From: Cellulosimicrobium arenosum
GTDB taxonomy: Bacteria > Actinomycetota > Actinomycetes > Actinomycetales > Cellulomonadaceae
Assembly: GCF_014837295.1 (NCBI RefSeq)
Contig: NZ_JACYHB010000001.1
Span: forward strand, 496,001 to 560,000
Direction: 5' to 3'
DNA: 64,000 bases
This document shows positions 52,577 through 62,634 of the stretch, one piece after another. Every line of letters starts with the position of its first letter. The stretch's first letter is position 1. The position numbers were made by a program, and so were the translations under genes. The notes under the pieces were generated by a model. That model was not told where the DNA came from, ran no database searches, and saw only the letters and a list, made by a program, of their open reading frames with translations.

Positions 52577-52918
52577 ATGTGCCGGAACATCACGACCCTG
52601 CGCGGCCTGCAGCCTCCCGCCACCGAGGAGGAGGTCGAGGCCGCCGCCCGCCAGTTCGTCCGCAAGGTCACCGGGATCCAGAGGACGAGCACCGCGACGC
52701 AGGAGCCCTTCGAGCGCGCCGTGGACGAGGTCGCCGCGATCGTGGCCCGCCTGCTCGGCGAGCTGCCCGAGCGTCGTCAGCCCCCGACGACGGTCCCGCC
52801 GCTGCGTCGCGAGGAGGTGCGGGCGCGCATCGCCGCGCGCGAGGCGGCGGAGCGCGAGCACGAGCGCGCGCACGCCCTCGGGATCGCGCACGAGCACGAG
52901 ACCGCCGGGTCCGTCTAG
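52577..52918 (+). CDS. DUF2277 family protein
   Basis: A 113-aa protein starting MCRNITTLRGLQPPATEEEVEAAARQFVRKVTGIQ, the family signature (usually MCRNI..L), followed by a helical, charged tail. Function unknown. Its stop at 52916-52918 is TAG. It lies divergent to hrpB and upstream of recQ. Confidence 0.88.
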   Translation: MCRNITTLRGLQPPATEEEVEAAARQFVRKVTGIQRTSTATQEPFERAVDEVAAIVARLLGELPERRQPPTTVPPLRREEVRARIAAREAAEREHERAHALGIAHEHETAGSV

Positions 52919-52994
52919 AACGGTCCGCCCCGGGTCCCGGTCCGCTCCCTGCCCGCACGGTCCACGAGGGACCGACGACGTCGGTCCCGCCTCG

Positions 52995-53000
52995 TAGTCT
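52995..53000 (+). promoter_or_regulatory. Leaderless -10 of recQ (TAGTCT)
   Basis: TAGTCT ends 6 nt before GTG 53007, with no ribosome binding site between. Confidence 0.6.
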
Positions 53001-53006
53001 GATCGC

Positions 53007-55028
53007 GTGACCTCTGGACCGGACGACGACCTGCCCCCGTTCGACCCCGCGTACGACGAACCGCCGTTCGACCCTCTCGACCCGTTCGGCCAGGCCCCGC
53101 CCCCTGAGCCCGAACCGTCCTCCGCACCGCCGCGCGACCGGCCTGCGCTGCCACCGCGACCCGACGTCCCGCGCGCCGTCGCGCAGGTCCTCGCACCCGA
53201 GGCTGCGGTCGCGGCGGCCTCGGCCGTGCTGCACGACGTCTGGGGGTACGACGCCTTCCGCGGCGAGCAGGCAGACGTCGTCGAGACCGTCGTCCGCGGC
53301 GGCGACGCGCTCGTCCTCATGCCCACAGGGGGTGGGAAGTCGCTGTGCTACCAGGTGCCGGCGCTCGTCCGGGAGGGCACCGGGGTCGTCGTGTCACCTC
53401 TCATCGCCCTCATGCAGGACCAGGTGGACGCGCTCTCGGCGCTCGGCGTGCGGGCGGGGTTCCTGAACTCGACGCAGCAGCCCCATCAGCGTCGTGCCGT
53501 CGAGGACGCGTACCTGGCGGGCGAGCTCGACCTCCTCTACCTGGCGCCCGAGCGGTTGCGGGTGCGCGAGACCGTCGAGCTGCTCGACCGCGGCACGGTC
53601 GCGTTGTTCGCGATCGACGAGGCGCACTGCGTCTCGCAGTGGGGGCACGACTTCCGCCCGGACTACCTCCGGCTGTCGATGCTGCACGAACGCTGGCCCG
53701 AGGTCCCGCGGGTCGCGCTGACGGCCACGGCGACCGACCAGACCCACGCCGAGATCGCCGAGCGGTTGCAGCTCGAGGACGCGCGGCACTTCGTCGCCAG
53801 CTTCGACCGGCCCAACATCCAGTACCGGATCGCCCCCAAGGACAAGCCCCGCGAGCAGCTCCTCGACCTCCTGCGGACCGAGCACGAGGGCGACGCGGGC
53901 ATCGTCTACTGCCTGTCACGGAGCTCGGTCGAGCAGACCGCCCAGTTCCTCGTCGAGCGCGGGGTCACGGCCCTTCCTTACCACGCCGGCCTCGACCGGC
54001 AGGTGCGCGCCCGCAACCAGTCCCGGTTCCTGCGCGAGGAGGGCGTCGTGATGGTCGCGACGATCGCGTTCGGCATGGGGATCGACAAGCCGGACGTCCG
54101 GTTCGTCGCGCACCTCGACCTGCCCAAGTCGGTCGAGGGCTACTACCAGGAGACAGGTCGCGCGGGGCGCGACGGGCTGGCGTCGACCGCGTGGCTCGCC
54201 TACGGCCTGGCGGACGTCGTCCAGCAGCGGCGCATGATCGACACCTCCGAGGGCGACGCCGCGCACAAGCGCCGCCTGACCGCGCACCTCGACGCGATGC
54301 TGGCGCTGTGCGAGACCGTCGGGTGCCGCCGCGTCCAGCTGCTCAACTACTTCGGTCAGGCCTCGCAGCCGTGCGGCAACTGCGACACGTGCCTGACCCC
54401 GCCGGAGTCCTGGGACGGCACGGTCGCGGCGCAGAAGCTCCTGTCGACCGTCGTGCGCCTCGATCAGCGCGGGCAGCGATACGGCGTCGGACACCTGGTC
54501 GACATCCTGCGGGGAAAGGCGACCCCGCGGGTCACGCAGCTGGGCCACACGTCGCTGAGCACGTTCGGCGTGGGCACGGACCTGTCCGACGGCGCGTGGC
54601 GGGGCGTCGCGCGCCAGCTCCTCGCGGCGGAGCTCCTCGGCGTCGACACCGACGGCTACGGCACGCTGCGCCTCACGGCAGACAGCGCGTCCGTCCTGCG
54701 GGGCGAGCGGCAGGTCCGCCTGCGCCGCGAGTCCAGCACGGTGGCCAGGACACGTGCTCCTCGCGCACGCTCGTCCGCCGCGGCCGAGCTGTCCGTCGAG
54801 GGTGCCGCGGTGTTCGAGGCACTGCGGTCGTGGCGGGCCCTGGTCGCGAAGGAGCAGGGCGTGCCGGCTTACGTCGTGTTCCACGACGCGACCTTGCGAG
54901 AGGTCGCCGCGCGGCGCCCGACGTCGCTCGACGCGCTCGGCGGCATCAGCGGCGTCGGCGCCGTGAAGCTCGAGCGGCACGGCCCCGGTCTGCTCGCCGC
55001 GCTGGTCGAGGCCACGGGACCTGCGTGA
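53007..55028 (+). CDS. recQ: ATP-dependent DNA helicase RecQ
   Basis: A 673-aa 3'-5' helicase. An acidic N-terminal extension (about 1-70) precedes the core: [17 protein letters not shown], Walker [16 protein letters not shown] box [36 protein letters not shown]. The zinc region has Cys clusters in [31 protein letters not shown] and C-terminal HRDC domains follow ([42 protein letters not shown]). It acts in recombination and fork repair. Length fits RecQ with RQC and HRDC. Confidence 0.95.
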   Translation: MTSGPDDDLPPFDPAYDEPPFDPLDPFGQAPPPEPEPSSAPPRDRPALPPRPDVPRAVAQVLAPEAAVAAASAVLHDVWGYDAFRGEQADVVETVVRGGDALVLMPTGGGKSLCYQVPALVREGTGVVVSPLIALMQDQVDALSALGVRAGFLNSTQQPHQRRAVEDAYLAGELDLLYLAPERLRVRETVELLDRGTVALFAIDEAHCVSQWGHDFRPDYLRLSMLHERWPEVPRVALTATATDQTHAEIAERLQLEDARHFVASFDRPNIQYRIAPKDKPREQLLDLLRTEHEGDAGIVYCLSRSSVEQTAQFLVERGVTALPYHAGLDRQVRARNQSRFLREEGVVMVATIAFGMGIDKPDVRFVAHLDLPKSVEGYYQETGRAGRDGLASTAWLAYGLADVVQQRRMIDTSEGDAAHKRRLTAHLDAMLALCETVGCRRVQLLNYFGQASQPCGNCDTCLTPPESWDGTVAAQKLLSTVVRLDQRGQRYGVGHLVDILRGKATPRVTQLGHTSLSTFGVGTDLSDGAWRGVARQLLAAELLGVDTDGYGTLRLTADSASVLRGERQVRLRRESSTVARTRAPRARSSAAAELSVEGAAVFEALRSWRALVAKEQGVPAYVVFHDATLREVAARRPTSLDALGGISGVGAVKLERHGPGLLAALVEATGPA

Positions 55029-55063
55029 CGGCGCTCCCGGTGCTCCACCACCGCCACCGACCC

Positions 55064-55069
55064 TAGGCT
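55064..55069 (+). promoter_or_regulatory. Leaderless -10 (TAGGCT)
   Basis: TAGGCT ends 7 nt before GTG 55077. Confidence 0.55.
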
Positions 55070-55076
55070 GGTCGCC

Positions 55077-55400
55077 GTGGAACCCCGAGCACCCGAGTCC
55101 CCGAACGCCGCCGGCCCGACGAGCGGGGCGCCACCGGTGAGCGCCACCATGCGCCGCGCCAAGTCGGTCGCGCGCGCCGCGCACGCCACGATCGGCCAGC
55201 TCCACGAGGACGGGCACGGAGGCGTGCGCATCGACTGCTCGTGCGGCATGGTCCTGACCAACGGTCCGGACTGGACCGTGGACGAGCACATCCGCCTGCA
55301 CCGGGCCGAGGCCCGCTACCTGGCGCTCAGTGCGGTCGCGCCCGCCGGGATGCCTCGTCTCGTCCCGCCCGGGCCGGGCGGAAGGGCGCCGCTGCGCTGA
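55077..55400 (+). CDS. Small protein of unknown function with a possible zinc knuckle
   Basis: A 107-aa protein. A flexible N-terminus precedes RAKSVARAAHATIGQLHEDGHGGVRIDCSCGMVLTNGPDWTVDEHIRLHRAEARYLAL. The C-x-C and H-x3-H pattern (CSCG ... DEHIRLHRAE) could bind one zinc ion. No family recognised. It converges on the small minus-strand gene 21 nt away. Confidence 0.65.
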   Translation: MEPRAPESPNAAGPTSGAPPVSATMRRAKSVARAAHATIGQLHEDGHGGVRIDCSCGMVLTNGPDWTVDEHIRLHRAEARYLALSAVAPAGMPRLVPPGPGGRAPLR

Positions 55401-55421
55401 GCCTGCCGGCCCGCTCCGGGC

Positions 55422-55697
55422 CTAGAGCTCGTCCGGGTCGTCCCACGAGGTGCCCGACGAGTCGCCGGTCATGGGCCGGCGCTCCGCCTCGGACAGCGAG
55501 TGCGGCGCCCGCTTCGCATCGCCACCGGTCAGGACGTCGCCGTGCCCGTCACCGTGCCCGTCACCGTGCTCGTCGCCCTGCTCCGCGCCGTCCCCGTCAC
55601 CATGCCGGTCCACATGCCTCGTGGGCGGCGACAACCGGGCCGAGGCGATGTCGGACTCGTTGAGGTCATCTCTCTGCGCAGGGTCGTCGGTGCTCAT
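55422..55697 (-). CDS. Small acidic protein with GDGH repeats, unknown function
   Basis: A 91-aa protein: acidic N-terminus, then HGDGDGAEQGDEHGDGHGDGHGDV, and an acidic end (TSWDDPDEL). The His/Asp repeats could bind metal, but this may be a chance low-complexity frame. ATG 55697 lies 7 nt after a TAGACC -10-like element. Homology unknown. Confidence 0.5.
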   Translation of the reverse strand: MSTDDPAQRDDLNESDIASARLSPPTRHVDRHGDGDGAEQGDEHGDGHGDGHGDVLTGGDAKRAPHSLSEAERRPMTGDSSGTSWDDPDEL

Positions 55698-55854
55698 GGC
55701 ACGGGTCTACCAGTCACGAGCGTGACTTGCACGCCCGGGACCGTCTCCGCTTGGCACACTATTACAGGGATCGGCTGCCCCGAGGGTCGGTTCTGCGCAG
55801 CGGTGCGTGCTCCTGCGGCGACAGCGGCCCGCGGACCATGAAATCCTCAGTCAC
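55698..55854. promoter_or_regulatory. Upstream region of glgX-treYZ
   Basis: A 157-nt gap with TTGGCA (55751-55756) followed by an AT-rich ACTATTAC (about 55758-55765), unusually AT-rich for this genome. The promoter is not resolved: spacing to TATTAC is too short for a canonical -35/-10. GGACC lies near the ATG at 55855. Probably holds the promoter of the trehalose operon. Confidence 0.35.
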
Positions 55855-58143
55855 ATGCAGACCTGGCCCGGCCATTCCTATCCGCTCGGCGCGACGTACG
55901 ACGGCACCGGTACCAACTTCGCCCTCTTCTCGGAGGTCGCCGACCGCGTCGAGCTGTGCCTCCTGCGCGACGACGGCACGGAGCGGCGGATCGAGGTCGA
56001 GGAGGTCGACGCGCACGTCTGGCACGTCTACGTCCCCGGCAAGGGCCCCGGCACCCGGTACGGCTACCGCGTGCACGGCCCCTACGACCCGGCGAACGGC
56101 CACCGGTGCAACCCGGCGAAGCTCCTCCTCGACCCGTACGCCAAGGCGATCGAGGGGCAGATCGACGGCGACGAGGCCCTCTTCTCGTACCGGTTCGACC
56201 ACCCGGAGGACGCGGACCGCTCCGAGGGCGACGCGCACGAGGACGGCGACGGGGCAGCGTCCACGACGGACGACCCGTCCACCGCCTCGCTCAACGACGA
56301 CGACTCCGCGGACCACACGATGGTCTCCGTGGTGGTCAACCCCTTCTTCGACTGGGGCCACGACCGCCCGCCGAACCGCGACTACCACGACAGCGTGATC
56401 TACGAGGCGCACGTCAAGGGCATGACCATGCGTCACCCCGACGTACCCGCCGAGCTGCGCGGCACGTACGCCGGCATGGCCCACCCGTCGGTGATCGAGC
56501 ACCTCGTCACCTTGGGCGTCACGGCCGTCGAGCTCATGCCGGTGCACCAGTTCGTGAACGACCCGACCCTCGTCGCCAAGGGGCTGTCGAACTACTGGGG
56601 CTACAACACCATCGGGTTCTTCGCCCCGCACAACGGCTACGCCGCCTACGGCACGCGCGGGCAGCAGGTCATGGAGTTCAAGTCACTGGTCAAGGCGCTG
56701 CACGAGGCAGGCATCGAGGTGATCCTCGACGTCGTGTACAACCACACGGCCGAGGGCAACCACCTGGGCCCCACGCTGAGCTTCCGCGGCATCGACAACA
56801 AGGCCTACTACCGGCTGGTCGACGGGGACGAGGCGCACTACTTCGACACCACGGGGACCGGCAACTCGCTCCTCATGCGTTCGCCGCACGTGCTCCAGCT
56901 CATCATGGACTCGCTGCGGTACTGGGTGACGGAGATGCACGTCGACGGGTTCCGCTTCGACCTCGCGGCGACCCTCGCACGCCAGTTCCACGAGGTGGAC
57001 CGCCTCTCGGCGTTCTTCGACATCGTCCAGCAGGACCCGGTCATCTCCCAGGTCAAGCTCATCGCCGAGCCGTGGGACCTCGGCTCGGGCGGGTACCAGG
57101 TGGGCGGCTTCCCCCCGCTGTGGACCGAGTGGAACGGCGCCTACCGCGACACCGTGCGCGACTTCTGGCGCGGCGAGCCCTCGACCCTGCCCGAGTTCGC
57201 GAGCCGGCTCACCGGCTCGTCGGACCTCTACGAGCACTCGGGCCGCAAGCCCATCGCCTCCATCAACTTCGTCACCGCCCACGACGGGTTCACGCTCAAC
57301 GACCTCGTCTCGTACAACGACAAGCACAACGAGGCGAACGGCGAGGACAACAACGACGGCGAGAACCACAACCGCTCGTGGAACTCGGGCGTCGAGGGCC
57401 CGACGGACGACCCCGAGGTCCTCGCCCTGCGCGCCCGCCAGCGCCGCAACCTCCTCACGACGCTCCTGCTCTCGCAGGGTGTGCCCATGCTGGCGCACGG
57501 GGACGAGATCGCGCGCACCCAGCGCGGCAACAACAACGGCTACTGCCAGGACGACGAGATCACGTGGATGGACTGGCGCGGCGTGCTGGACGACGACCCC
57601 GCGCCCACGGAGCCGGACGACGCCGCGTCCGATGACGACGACGACGACGACACGACCCTCGACCCGAGCGCGGCGGAACGCCGTGCGCTGCTCGACTTCG
57701 CCCGCCGCGTCGTCTGGTTGCGCCGGGACCACCCGGTCCTGCACCGCAGGCGCTTCTTCGCGGGCCGCGGAGACAGCGACACCGCGTCCGACCCCGAGCA
57801 CCTGCCGGACATCGAGTGGCTCGACATCACGGGCTCGCGGATGGACGCCGAGGACTGGGACCACTCCTACGCCCGATCGGTCATGGTCTTCCTCAACGGT
57901 GACGCGATCCCGGAGCCCGACCGGCGTGGCGAGCCGATCGTCGACGACTCGTTCCTCCTCATGCTCAACGCGCACCACGACGTGCTCGACTTCACGATCC
58001 CTCCCGCCGGCTACGGCAGGGAGTGGTCCGTGGTGCTCGACACCGACAGCACGACGAACCTCGGCGACTCGCTCCTGCCGGGCGACACCATCACGGTGAC
58101 CGGCCGCAGCGTGATCGTCCTGACTCGCCCGCCGCTGCGATGA
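55855..58143 (+). CDS. glgX: Glycogen debranching enzyme GlgX
   Basis: A 762-aa GH13 isoamylase-type enzyme that cleaves alpha-1,6 branches. Seen: PLGATYDGTGTNFALFSEVADRVELCL (CBM48), VILDVVYNHTAEGNH, DGFRFDLAATLAR with the nucleophile Asp, LIAEPWDLGSGGYQVG with the acid Glu, and FVTAHDGFTLNDLV. Two acidic inserts are atypical: residues about 120-152 and about 585-605 (Asp-rich). The start is ATG 55855. It overlaps treY by 4 nt: released linear chains feed TreY and TreZ. Confidence 0.96.
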   Translation: MQTWPGHSYPLGATYDGTGTNFALFSEVADRVELCLLRDDGTERRIEVEEVDAHVWHVYVPGKGPGTRYGYRVHGPYDPANGHRCNPAKLLLDPYAKAIEGQIDGDEALFSYRFDHPEDADRSEGDAHEDGDGAASTTDDPSTASLNDDDSADHTMVSVVVNPFFDWGHDRPPNRDYHDSVIYEAHVKGMTMRHPDVPAELRGTYAGMAHPSVIEHLVTLGVTAVELMPVHQFVNDPTLVAKGLSNYWGYNTIGFFAPHNGYAAYGTRGQQVMEFKSLVKALHEAGIEVILDVVYNHTAEGNHLGPTLSFRGIDNKAYYRLVDGDEAHYFDTTGTGNSLLMRSPHVLQLIMDSLRYWVTEMHVDGFRFDLAATLARQFHEVDRLSAFFDIVQQDPVISQVKLIAEPWDLGSGGYQVGGFPPLWTEWNGAYRDTVRDFWRGEPSTLPEFASRLTGSSDLYEHSGRKPIASINFVTAHDGFTLNDLVSYNDKHNEANGEDNNDGENHNRSWNSGVEGPTDDPEVLALRARQRRNLLTTLLLSQGVPMLAHGDEIARTQRGNNNGYCQDDEITWMDWRGVLDDDPAPTEPDDAASDDDDDDDTTLDPSAAERRALLDFARRVVWLRRDHPVLHRRRFFAGRGDSDTASDPEHLPDIEWLDITGSRMDAEDWDHSYARSVMVFLNGDAIPEPDRRGEPIVDDSFLLMLNAHHDVLDFTIPPAGYGREWSVVLDTDSTTNLGDSLLPGDTITVTGRSVIVLTRPPLR

Positions 58144-60755
58144 CCCGGACGCGCGAGACACCGGTCTCCACCTACCGCCTCCAGCTCGGGCCCGACCTGA
58201 CGTTCGACGACGCCGCACGTCAGGTCGACTACCTCGCCGCGCTCGGTGCGACGCACCTCTACCTCTCCCCCGTGCTGCAGGCGGCCCCGGGCTCGACGCA
58301 CGGGTACGACGTGGTCGACCACGCACGGGTCAGCGCCGAGCTCGGGGGCAGGGCGGGCCTCGAGGCCCTCGCCGGGCGCGCGCACGAGGCGGGGCTGGGG
58401 ATCGTCCTCGACGTGGTGCCGAACCACATGGCGGTACCGACCCCGGCGTGGCACAACCGCGCGCTCTGGTCGGTGCTCGCGCAGGGCGCCTCCTCGCCCT
58501 ACGCGTCGTGGTTCGACGTCGACTGGACCGCGGGCGAGGGCGCGGTCCTCATGCCGGTGCTCGGGATGCGGCTCGGTGACGCGCTCGCCGCGGGCGAGCT
58601 CGTCCTCGACGAGATCGAGGTGCCCGGGGACGAGCGGGGACCGGGTGCCACGACGGCCGTCCTGCGGTACTACGACCACGTCTTCCCGGTGCGCGAGGGC
58701 ACGCAGGACCTGCCGCTCGCCGAGCTCGTCGAACGGCAGCACTACCGCCTCGCGTACTGGCGGGTCGGCGACGAAGAGCTGAACTACCGGCGCTTCTTCG
58801 ACGTCGGGACCCTCGTCGCGCTCCGCGTGGAGGACGAGGCCGTGTTCGAGGCGACGCACGCCCTCGTGCTCGACCTCGTCCGCACCGGGATCGTGGACGG
58901 GCTGCGGATCGACCACCCGGACGGTCTCGCCGACCCGGCGCAGTACCTGGAGCGGCTCGCGGACCGCACGGACCACGCGTGGGTCGTGGTCGAGAAGATC
59001 CTCGCCGGCGACGAGCAGCTGCCGTCCGACTGGGCCACGGTGGGCACGACCGGGTACGACGTCGCGTGGCGCCTCCAGCAGCTCTTCGTCGACGCGGGCG
59101 GGCGAGCAGGGCTCGACGGTGTCATGACGCGCCTCGTCGGCCCGTCGGTGGACGGGCTCGCGGGGGTCGTGGAGGACGCGAAGCGCGAGGTCGTCGAGGG
59201 GCCGCTCTACGCGGAGGTGCACCGGCTGACGGACCTCGCGGCCGCCGTCTGCCACGACGACCCGCGCCTGCGCGACCACACGTGGCGGGGACTGCACCAG
59301 TGCCTGCGGGAGCTGCTCGTCGCGTTCGACCGGTACCGCGCGTACGTCGAGCCGGGCGTCGCACCGCGCCACGAGGCCGTCCGGGCCGTGCACGACGCCG
59401 CCGACCGCGCCCGCGCCCGGCTCGACGCACAGCGCGGCGAGACGTTGGACGTCGTCGTCGACCTGGTGCTGGGCCGCGAGGTCGGCAGCGCCGGGCGACG
59501 GCGCGAACCACGCCGCGACGAGCTCGTCGTACGGTTCCAGCAGGTGTGCGGCGCCGTGACCGCGAAGGGCGTGGAGGACACGGCGTTCTACCGCTGGACG
59601 GAGCTCTCGAGCCTGTGCGAGGTCGGTGGCGAGCCCGACCACTTCAGCCTCGGCCTGCACGACTGGCACGCGTTCGCCCAGCGCTGCTCCCGGCTGAGCC
59701 CGCTCGCGCTCACCGCGGGGTCCACGCACGACACGAAGCGCGGCGAGGACACCCGCGCGGCCCTCGGTGTGCTCTCGGAGGACGCGACGGGGTGGGCGGC
59801 GCTCGTGGGCGAGGTCCGTGCCGCGAGCGCGTCCTATCGCAGCGCTCTCGTCGACGGCCTGGCCGAGAACCTGCTCTGGCAGACGGTGGCGGGCACGTGG
59901 TTGCCGCACCCTGCCGGTGGTACGGGCAGCGGCGGAGAGACGGGCGCACCGGGGCCGGGCCAGCGCGCCGTCGACCCGGAACGGCTCGTCGACTACCTGC
60001 GCAAGGCGCTGCGGGAGGCGAAGGTGGCGACGTCGTGGACCGCCCCGGACGACGCCTACGAGCAGGCGGTGTCCGAGCTCGCACGCCGCGCTCTCGCGGA
60101 CCCCTCGGTCCTCGCGGCGTTCGACGCCTGGTCGCGCGACCATGCCGAGGAGCTGCGGGCCGCGAGCCTGGGCATCAAGCTCGCCCAGCTCACGGCGCCG
60201 GGCGTCGCCGACGTCTACCAGGGCAGCGAGACCTACTGCCCCACCCTCGTCGACCCGGACAACCGCCGCCCGGTCGCCGTGGACGTCCTCGGCGACCGGC
60301 TCCAGCGCCTCGACGAGGGAGCCGGTGCGCGCACGCTCGCGGACGAGAAGCTGCTCGTCACCACGAGCGCGCTGCGGCTGCGGCGCAGCGCGCCCGAGGC
60401 CTTCGTCGGACCGGACGCGGGGTACGTCCCCGTCGCCGTCTCCTCCCCGTGCGCGCTGGCCTTCACGCGCACGGCCGCGGGGGTCCCGCGCGTCGTGACG
60501 ATCGCGACGCGCCTGCACGGCACCGTGCGCCGTCTCGGCGGCTGGCGCGACCACGTCGTCGCGCTCCCCTCCCCCGGCCCGTCCGTCGGCTGGCACGACC
60601 TCCTCACCGGACGCGACCACCCGGCGGGCACCGTCGCTCTCGCCGACCTGCTCGCCGACCTGCCCGTCGCGCTGCTCGTCCCCGGCCCCGCCGCCGCGAC
60701 GTCCACGACATCCGCCACGACCGGACCGTCCACAGCCGAAGGAACCGTCGCATGA
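58140..60755 (+). CDS. treY: Maltooligosyl trehalose synthase
   Basis: An 871-aa GH13 enzyme that turns the reducing-end alpha-1,4 linkage of maltodextrins into alpha-1,1. Visible: STYRLQLGPDLTFDDAARQVDYLAALGATHLYLSPVLQAAPGSTHGYDVVD, VLDVVPNHMAV, DGLRIDHPDGLADP, VVVEKILAGDEQLP, and LTAGSTHDTKRGEDTRAAL. ATG 58140 overlaps the glgX stop; the end overlaps treZ (ATGA). The pathway continues with TreZ. Confidence 0.96.
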   Translation: MTRTRETPVSTYRLQLGPDLTFDDAARQVDYLAALGATHLYLSPVLQAAPGSTHGYDVVDHARVSAELGGRAGLEALAGRAHEAGLGIVLDVVPNHMAVPTPAWHNRALWSVLAQGASSPYASWFDVDWTAGEGAVLMPVLGMRLGDALAAGELVLDEIEVPGDERGPGATTAVLRYYDHVFPVREGTQDLPLAELVERQHYRLAYWRVGDEELNYRRFFDVGTLVALRVEDEAVFEATHALVLDLVRTGIVDGLRIDHPDGLADPAQYLERLADRTDHAWVVVEKILAGDEQLPSDWATVGTTGYDVAWRLQQLFVDAGGRAGLDGVMTRLVGPSVDGLAGVVEDAKREVVEGPLYAEVHRLTDLAAAVCHDDPRLRDHTWRGLHQCLRELLVAFDRYRAYVEPGVAPRHEAVRAVHDAADRARARLDAQRGETLDVVVDLVLGREVGSAGRRREPRRDELVVRFQQVCGAVTAKGVEDTAFYRWTELSSLCEVGGEPDHFSLGLHDWHAFAQRCSRLSPLALTAGSTHDTKRGEDTRAALGVLSEDATGWAALVGEVRAASASYRSALVDGLAENLLWQTVAGTWLPHPAGGTGSGGETGAPGPGQRAVDPERLVDYLRKALREAKVATSWTAPDDAYEQAVSELARRALADPSVLAAFDAWSRDHAEELRAASLGIKLAQLTAPGVADVYQGSETYCPTLVDPDNRRPVAVDVLGDRLQRLDEGAGARTLADEKLLVTTSALRLRRSAPEAFVGPDAGYVPVAVSSPCALAFTRTAAGVPRVVTIATRLHGTVRRLGGWRDHVVALPSPGPSVGWHDLLTGRDHPAGTVALADLLADLPVALLVPGPAAATSTTSATTGPSTAEGTVA

Positions 60756-62620
60756 CGCAGGCACCCGAGCCCCAGGGCACACCCGAGATCCCCGTGCCCG
60801 GCCCGCGCCCCGTCGTGTGGGCGCCGGCCGCCCGCACGGTGGACCTCCTGCTGCCCGAGCAGGGGTCCGCGACGTTCGACGGCTCCCGGCGCGAAGGGCT
60901 GCGGCTCGTCGGCGCGCACGTGCCGGGCTGGTGGGGGTACGACCACGAGCTCGAGCCCGGGACGGACTACGGCTACTCGATCGACGGCGGACCCGGACGG
61001 CCCGACCCGCGCAGCCCGCGCCAGCCCTACGGCGTGCACGGGCCGAGCCGCACGTTCGACCCGGCCTTCGCGTGGTCCGACGCCGCGTGGGCAGGACGGG
61101 ACGTGCGCGGCGAGGTCCTCTACGAGCTGCACGTGGGGACCTTCACCGACCAGGGCACGCTGGACGCCGCGATCGAGCGCCTCGACGAGCTCGCCGATCT
61201 CGGTGTGGGCGCGGTCGAGCTCATGCCGGTGGCCGCGTTCGGCGGGACGTGGGGCTGGGGCTACGACGGGGTCCACCTGTACGCGGTGCACGAGCCCTAC
61301 GGGGGGCCACGCGCCCTGCAGCGGTTCGTCGACGCCGCGCACGCTCGCGGTCTGGCCGTGGTGCTCGACGTCGTCCACAACCACCTCGGCCCCTCCGGGA
61401 ACTACCTGCCGGAGTTCGGCCCGTACTTCACCGACGCCCACTCCACGCCGTGGGGGTCGGCGGTCAACCTCGACCGCTCGGGCAACCGCGAGGTCCGCGA
61501 GTGGATCCTGTGCAACGCGCTGCGCTGGTTCACCGACTTCCACGTCGACGCGCTGCGCCTCGACGCCGTCCACGCGCTCGTCGACGACTCGCCCACGCAC
61601 CTGCTCGTCGAGCTGTCGCGTGCGGTCGCCCGGCTCGAGGAGGAGCTGGCGCGCCCGTTGACGCTCGTGGCGGAGTCCGACGAGAACGACCCCACGACGA
61701 TCACGGACGCCGAGGTCGGCGGCCGTGGCATGCACGCCCAGTGGGCGGACGACGTCCACCACGCCGTGCACGCGCTGCTCACCGGCGAGCGCCACGCGTA
61801 CTACGTGGACTTCGGCTCGGTCGCGGTCCTGCGCAAGGCGCTGACGGGAGCGTTCGTCCACGACGGCACCTGGTCGACGTTCCGCGCCCGGGACTGGGGC
61901 CGACCGGTGCCGCCCGGGACCGACGGCCACGCGTTCGTCGTGTGCACGCAGAACCACGACCAGGTCGGCAACCGCGCCCGGGGCGACCGGCCGTCGGCCA
62001 CGCTCGACGCCGGAGGTCTCGCGATCGCGGCCGCGCTGGTGCTCGCCTCTCCGTTCACGCCCATGCTCTTCATGGGCGAGGAGTGGGGCACCTCCACGCC
62101 GTGGCAGTACTTCACGGACCACGACGACCCGGACCTCGCCCAGGCGATCCGCGAGGGGAGGGCCGCCGAGTTCGGGGGGCACGGGTGGGACGGGGGCGAC
62201 GCCGTCCCGGACCCGCAGGACCGCGCCACGCGGGACGCGAGCGTCCTCGACCGGTCGCAGCGTCACGTCGGCGAGCACGCACGGCTGCTGGAGTGGTACC
62301 GCACGCTGATCGCGCTGCGGTCGCGCCCGGACGTACGGTCCGGGGACCTGTCCCTCGTGCGCGTGCACGGTCCGGGCGGGCCCGGCGACGACGCCGCCGC
62401 GGAGGAGCATCGCGTCGACGGCCCCGGCGACGGACCGGCGTTCGTCGTCGACCGGCGCACGGTCGCGGTGGCCGTGAACCTGGGCGCGGTCGACCGCACC
62501 GTCCGGCTCGACCTGGGCGGTACGCCGCGGCTGGTCGCGGCGTGGGACGAGCGCACGACCGTGCACGGTCGGTCGGTCGAGCTCCCGGCGCGTTCTGTCG
62601 CGGTCCTCGCCTGGCGCTGA
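60752..62620 (+). CDS. treZ: Malto-oligosyltrehalose trehalohydrolase
   Basis: A 622-aa GH13 enzyme that frees trehalose from the TreY product. Visible: VLYELHVGTFTDQGTLDAAIERLDELADLGVGAVELMP, VLDVVHNHLGPSGNYLPEFGPYFTDAH, DALRLDAVHALVDD (nucleophile Asp), LVAESDENDPTT (acid Glu), QNHDQVGNRARGDR. ATG 60752 overlaps treY. It ends the operon; ppk2 follows with its own -10. Confidence 0.96.
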   Translation: MTQAPEPQGTPEIPVPGPRPVVWAPAARTVDLLLPEQGSATFDGSRREGLRLVGAHVPGWWGYDHELEPGTDYGYSIDGGPGRPDPRSPRQPYGVHGPSRTFDPAFAWSDAAWAGRDVRGEVLYELHVGTFTDQGTLDAAIERLDELADLGVGAVELMPVAAFGGTWGWGYDGVHLYAVHEPYGGPRALQRFVDAAHARGLAVVLDVVHNHLGPSGNYLPEFGPYFTDAHSTPWGSAVNLDRSGNREVREWILCNALRWFTDFHVDALRLDAVHALVDDSPTHLLVELSRAVARLEEELARPLTLVAESDENDPTTITDAEVGGRGMHAQWADDVHHAVHALLTGERHAYYVDFGSVAVLRKALTGAFVHDGTWSTFRARDWGRPVPPGTDGHAFVVCTQNHDQVGNRARGDRPSATLDAGGLAIAAALVLASPFTPMLFMGEEWGTSTPWQYFTDHDDPDLAQAIREGRAAEFGGHGWDGGDAVPDPQDRATRDASVLDRSQRHVGEHARLLEWYRTLIALRSRPDVRSGDLSLVRVHGPGGPGDDAAAEEHRVDGPGDGPAFVVDRRTVAVAVNLGAVDRTVRLDLGGTPRLVAAWDERTTVHGRSVELPARSVAVLAWR

Positions 62621-62621
62621 C

Positions 62622-62627
62622 TAGGCT
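62622..62627 (+). promoter_or_regulatory. Leaderless -10 of ppk2 (TAGGCT)
   Basis: TAGGCT ends 7 nt before ATG 62635 and begins right after the treZ stop. Confidence 0.6.
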
Positions 62628-62634
62628 CACGCCC

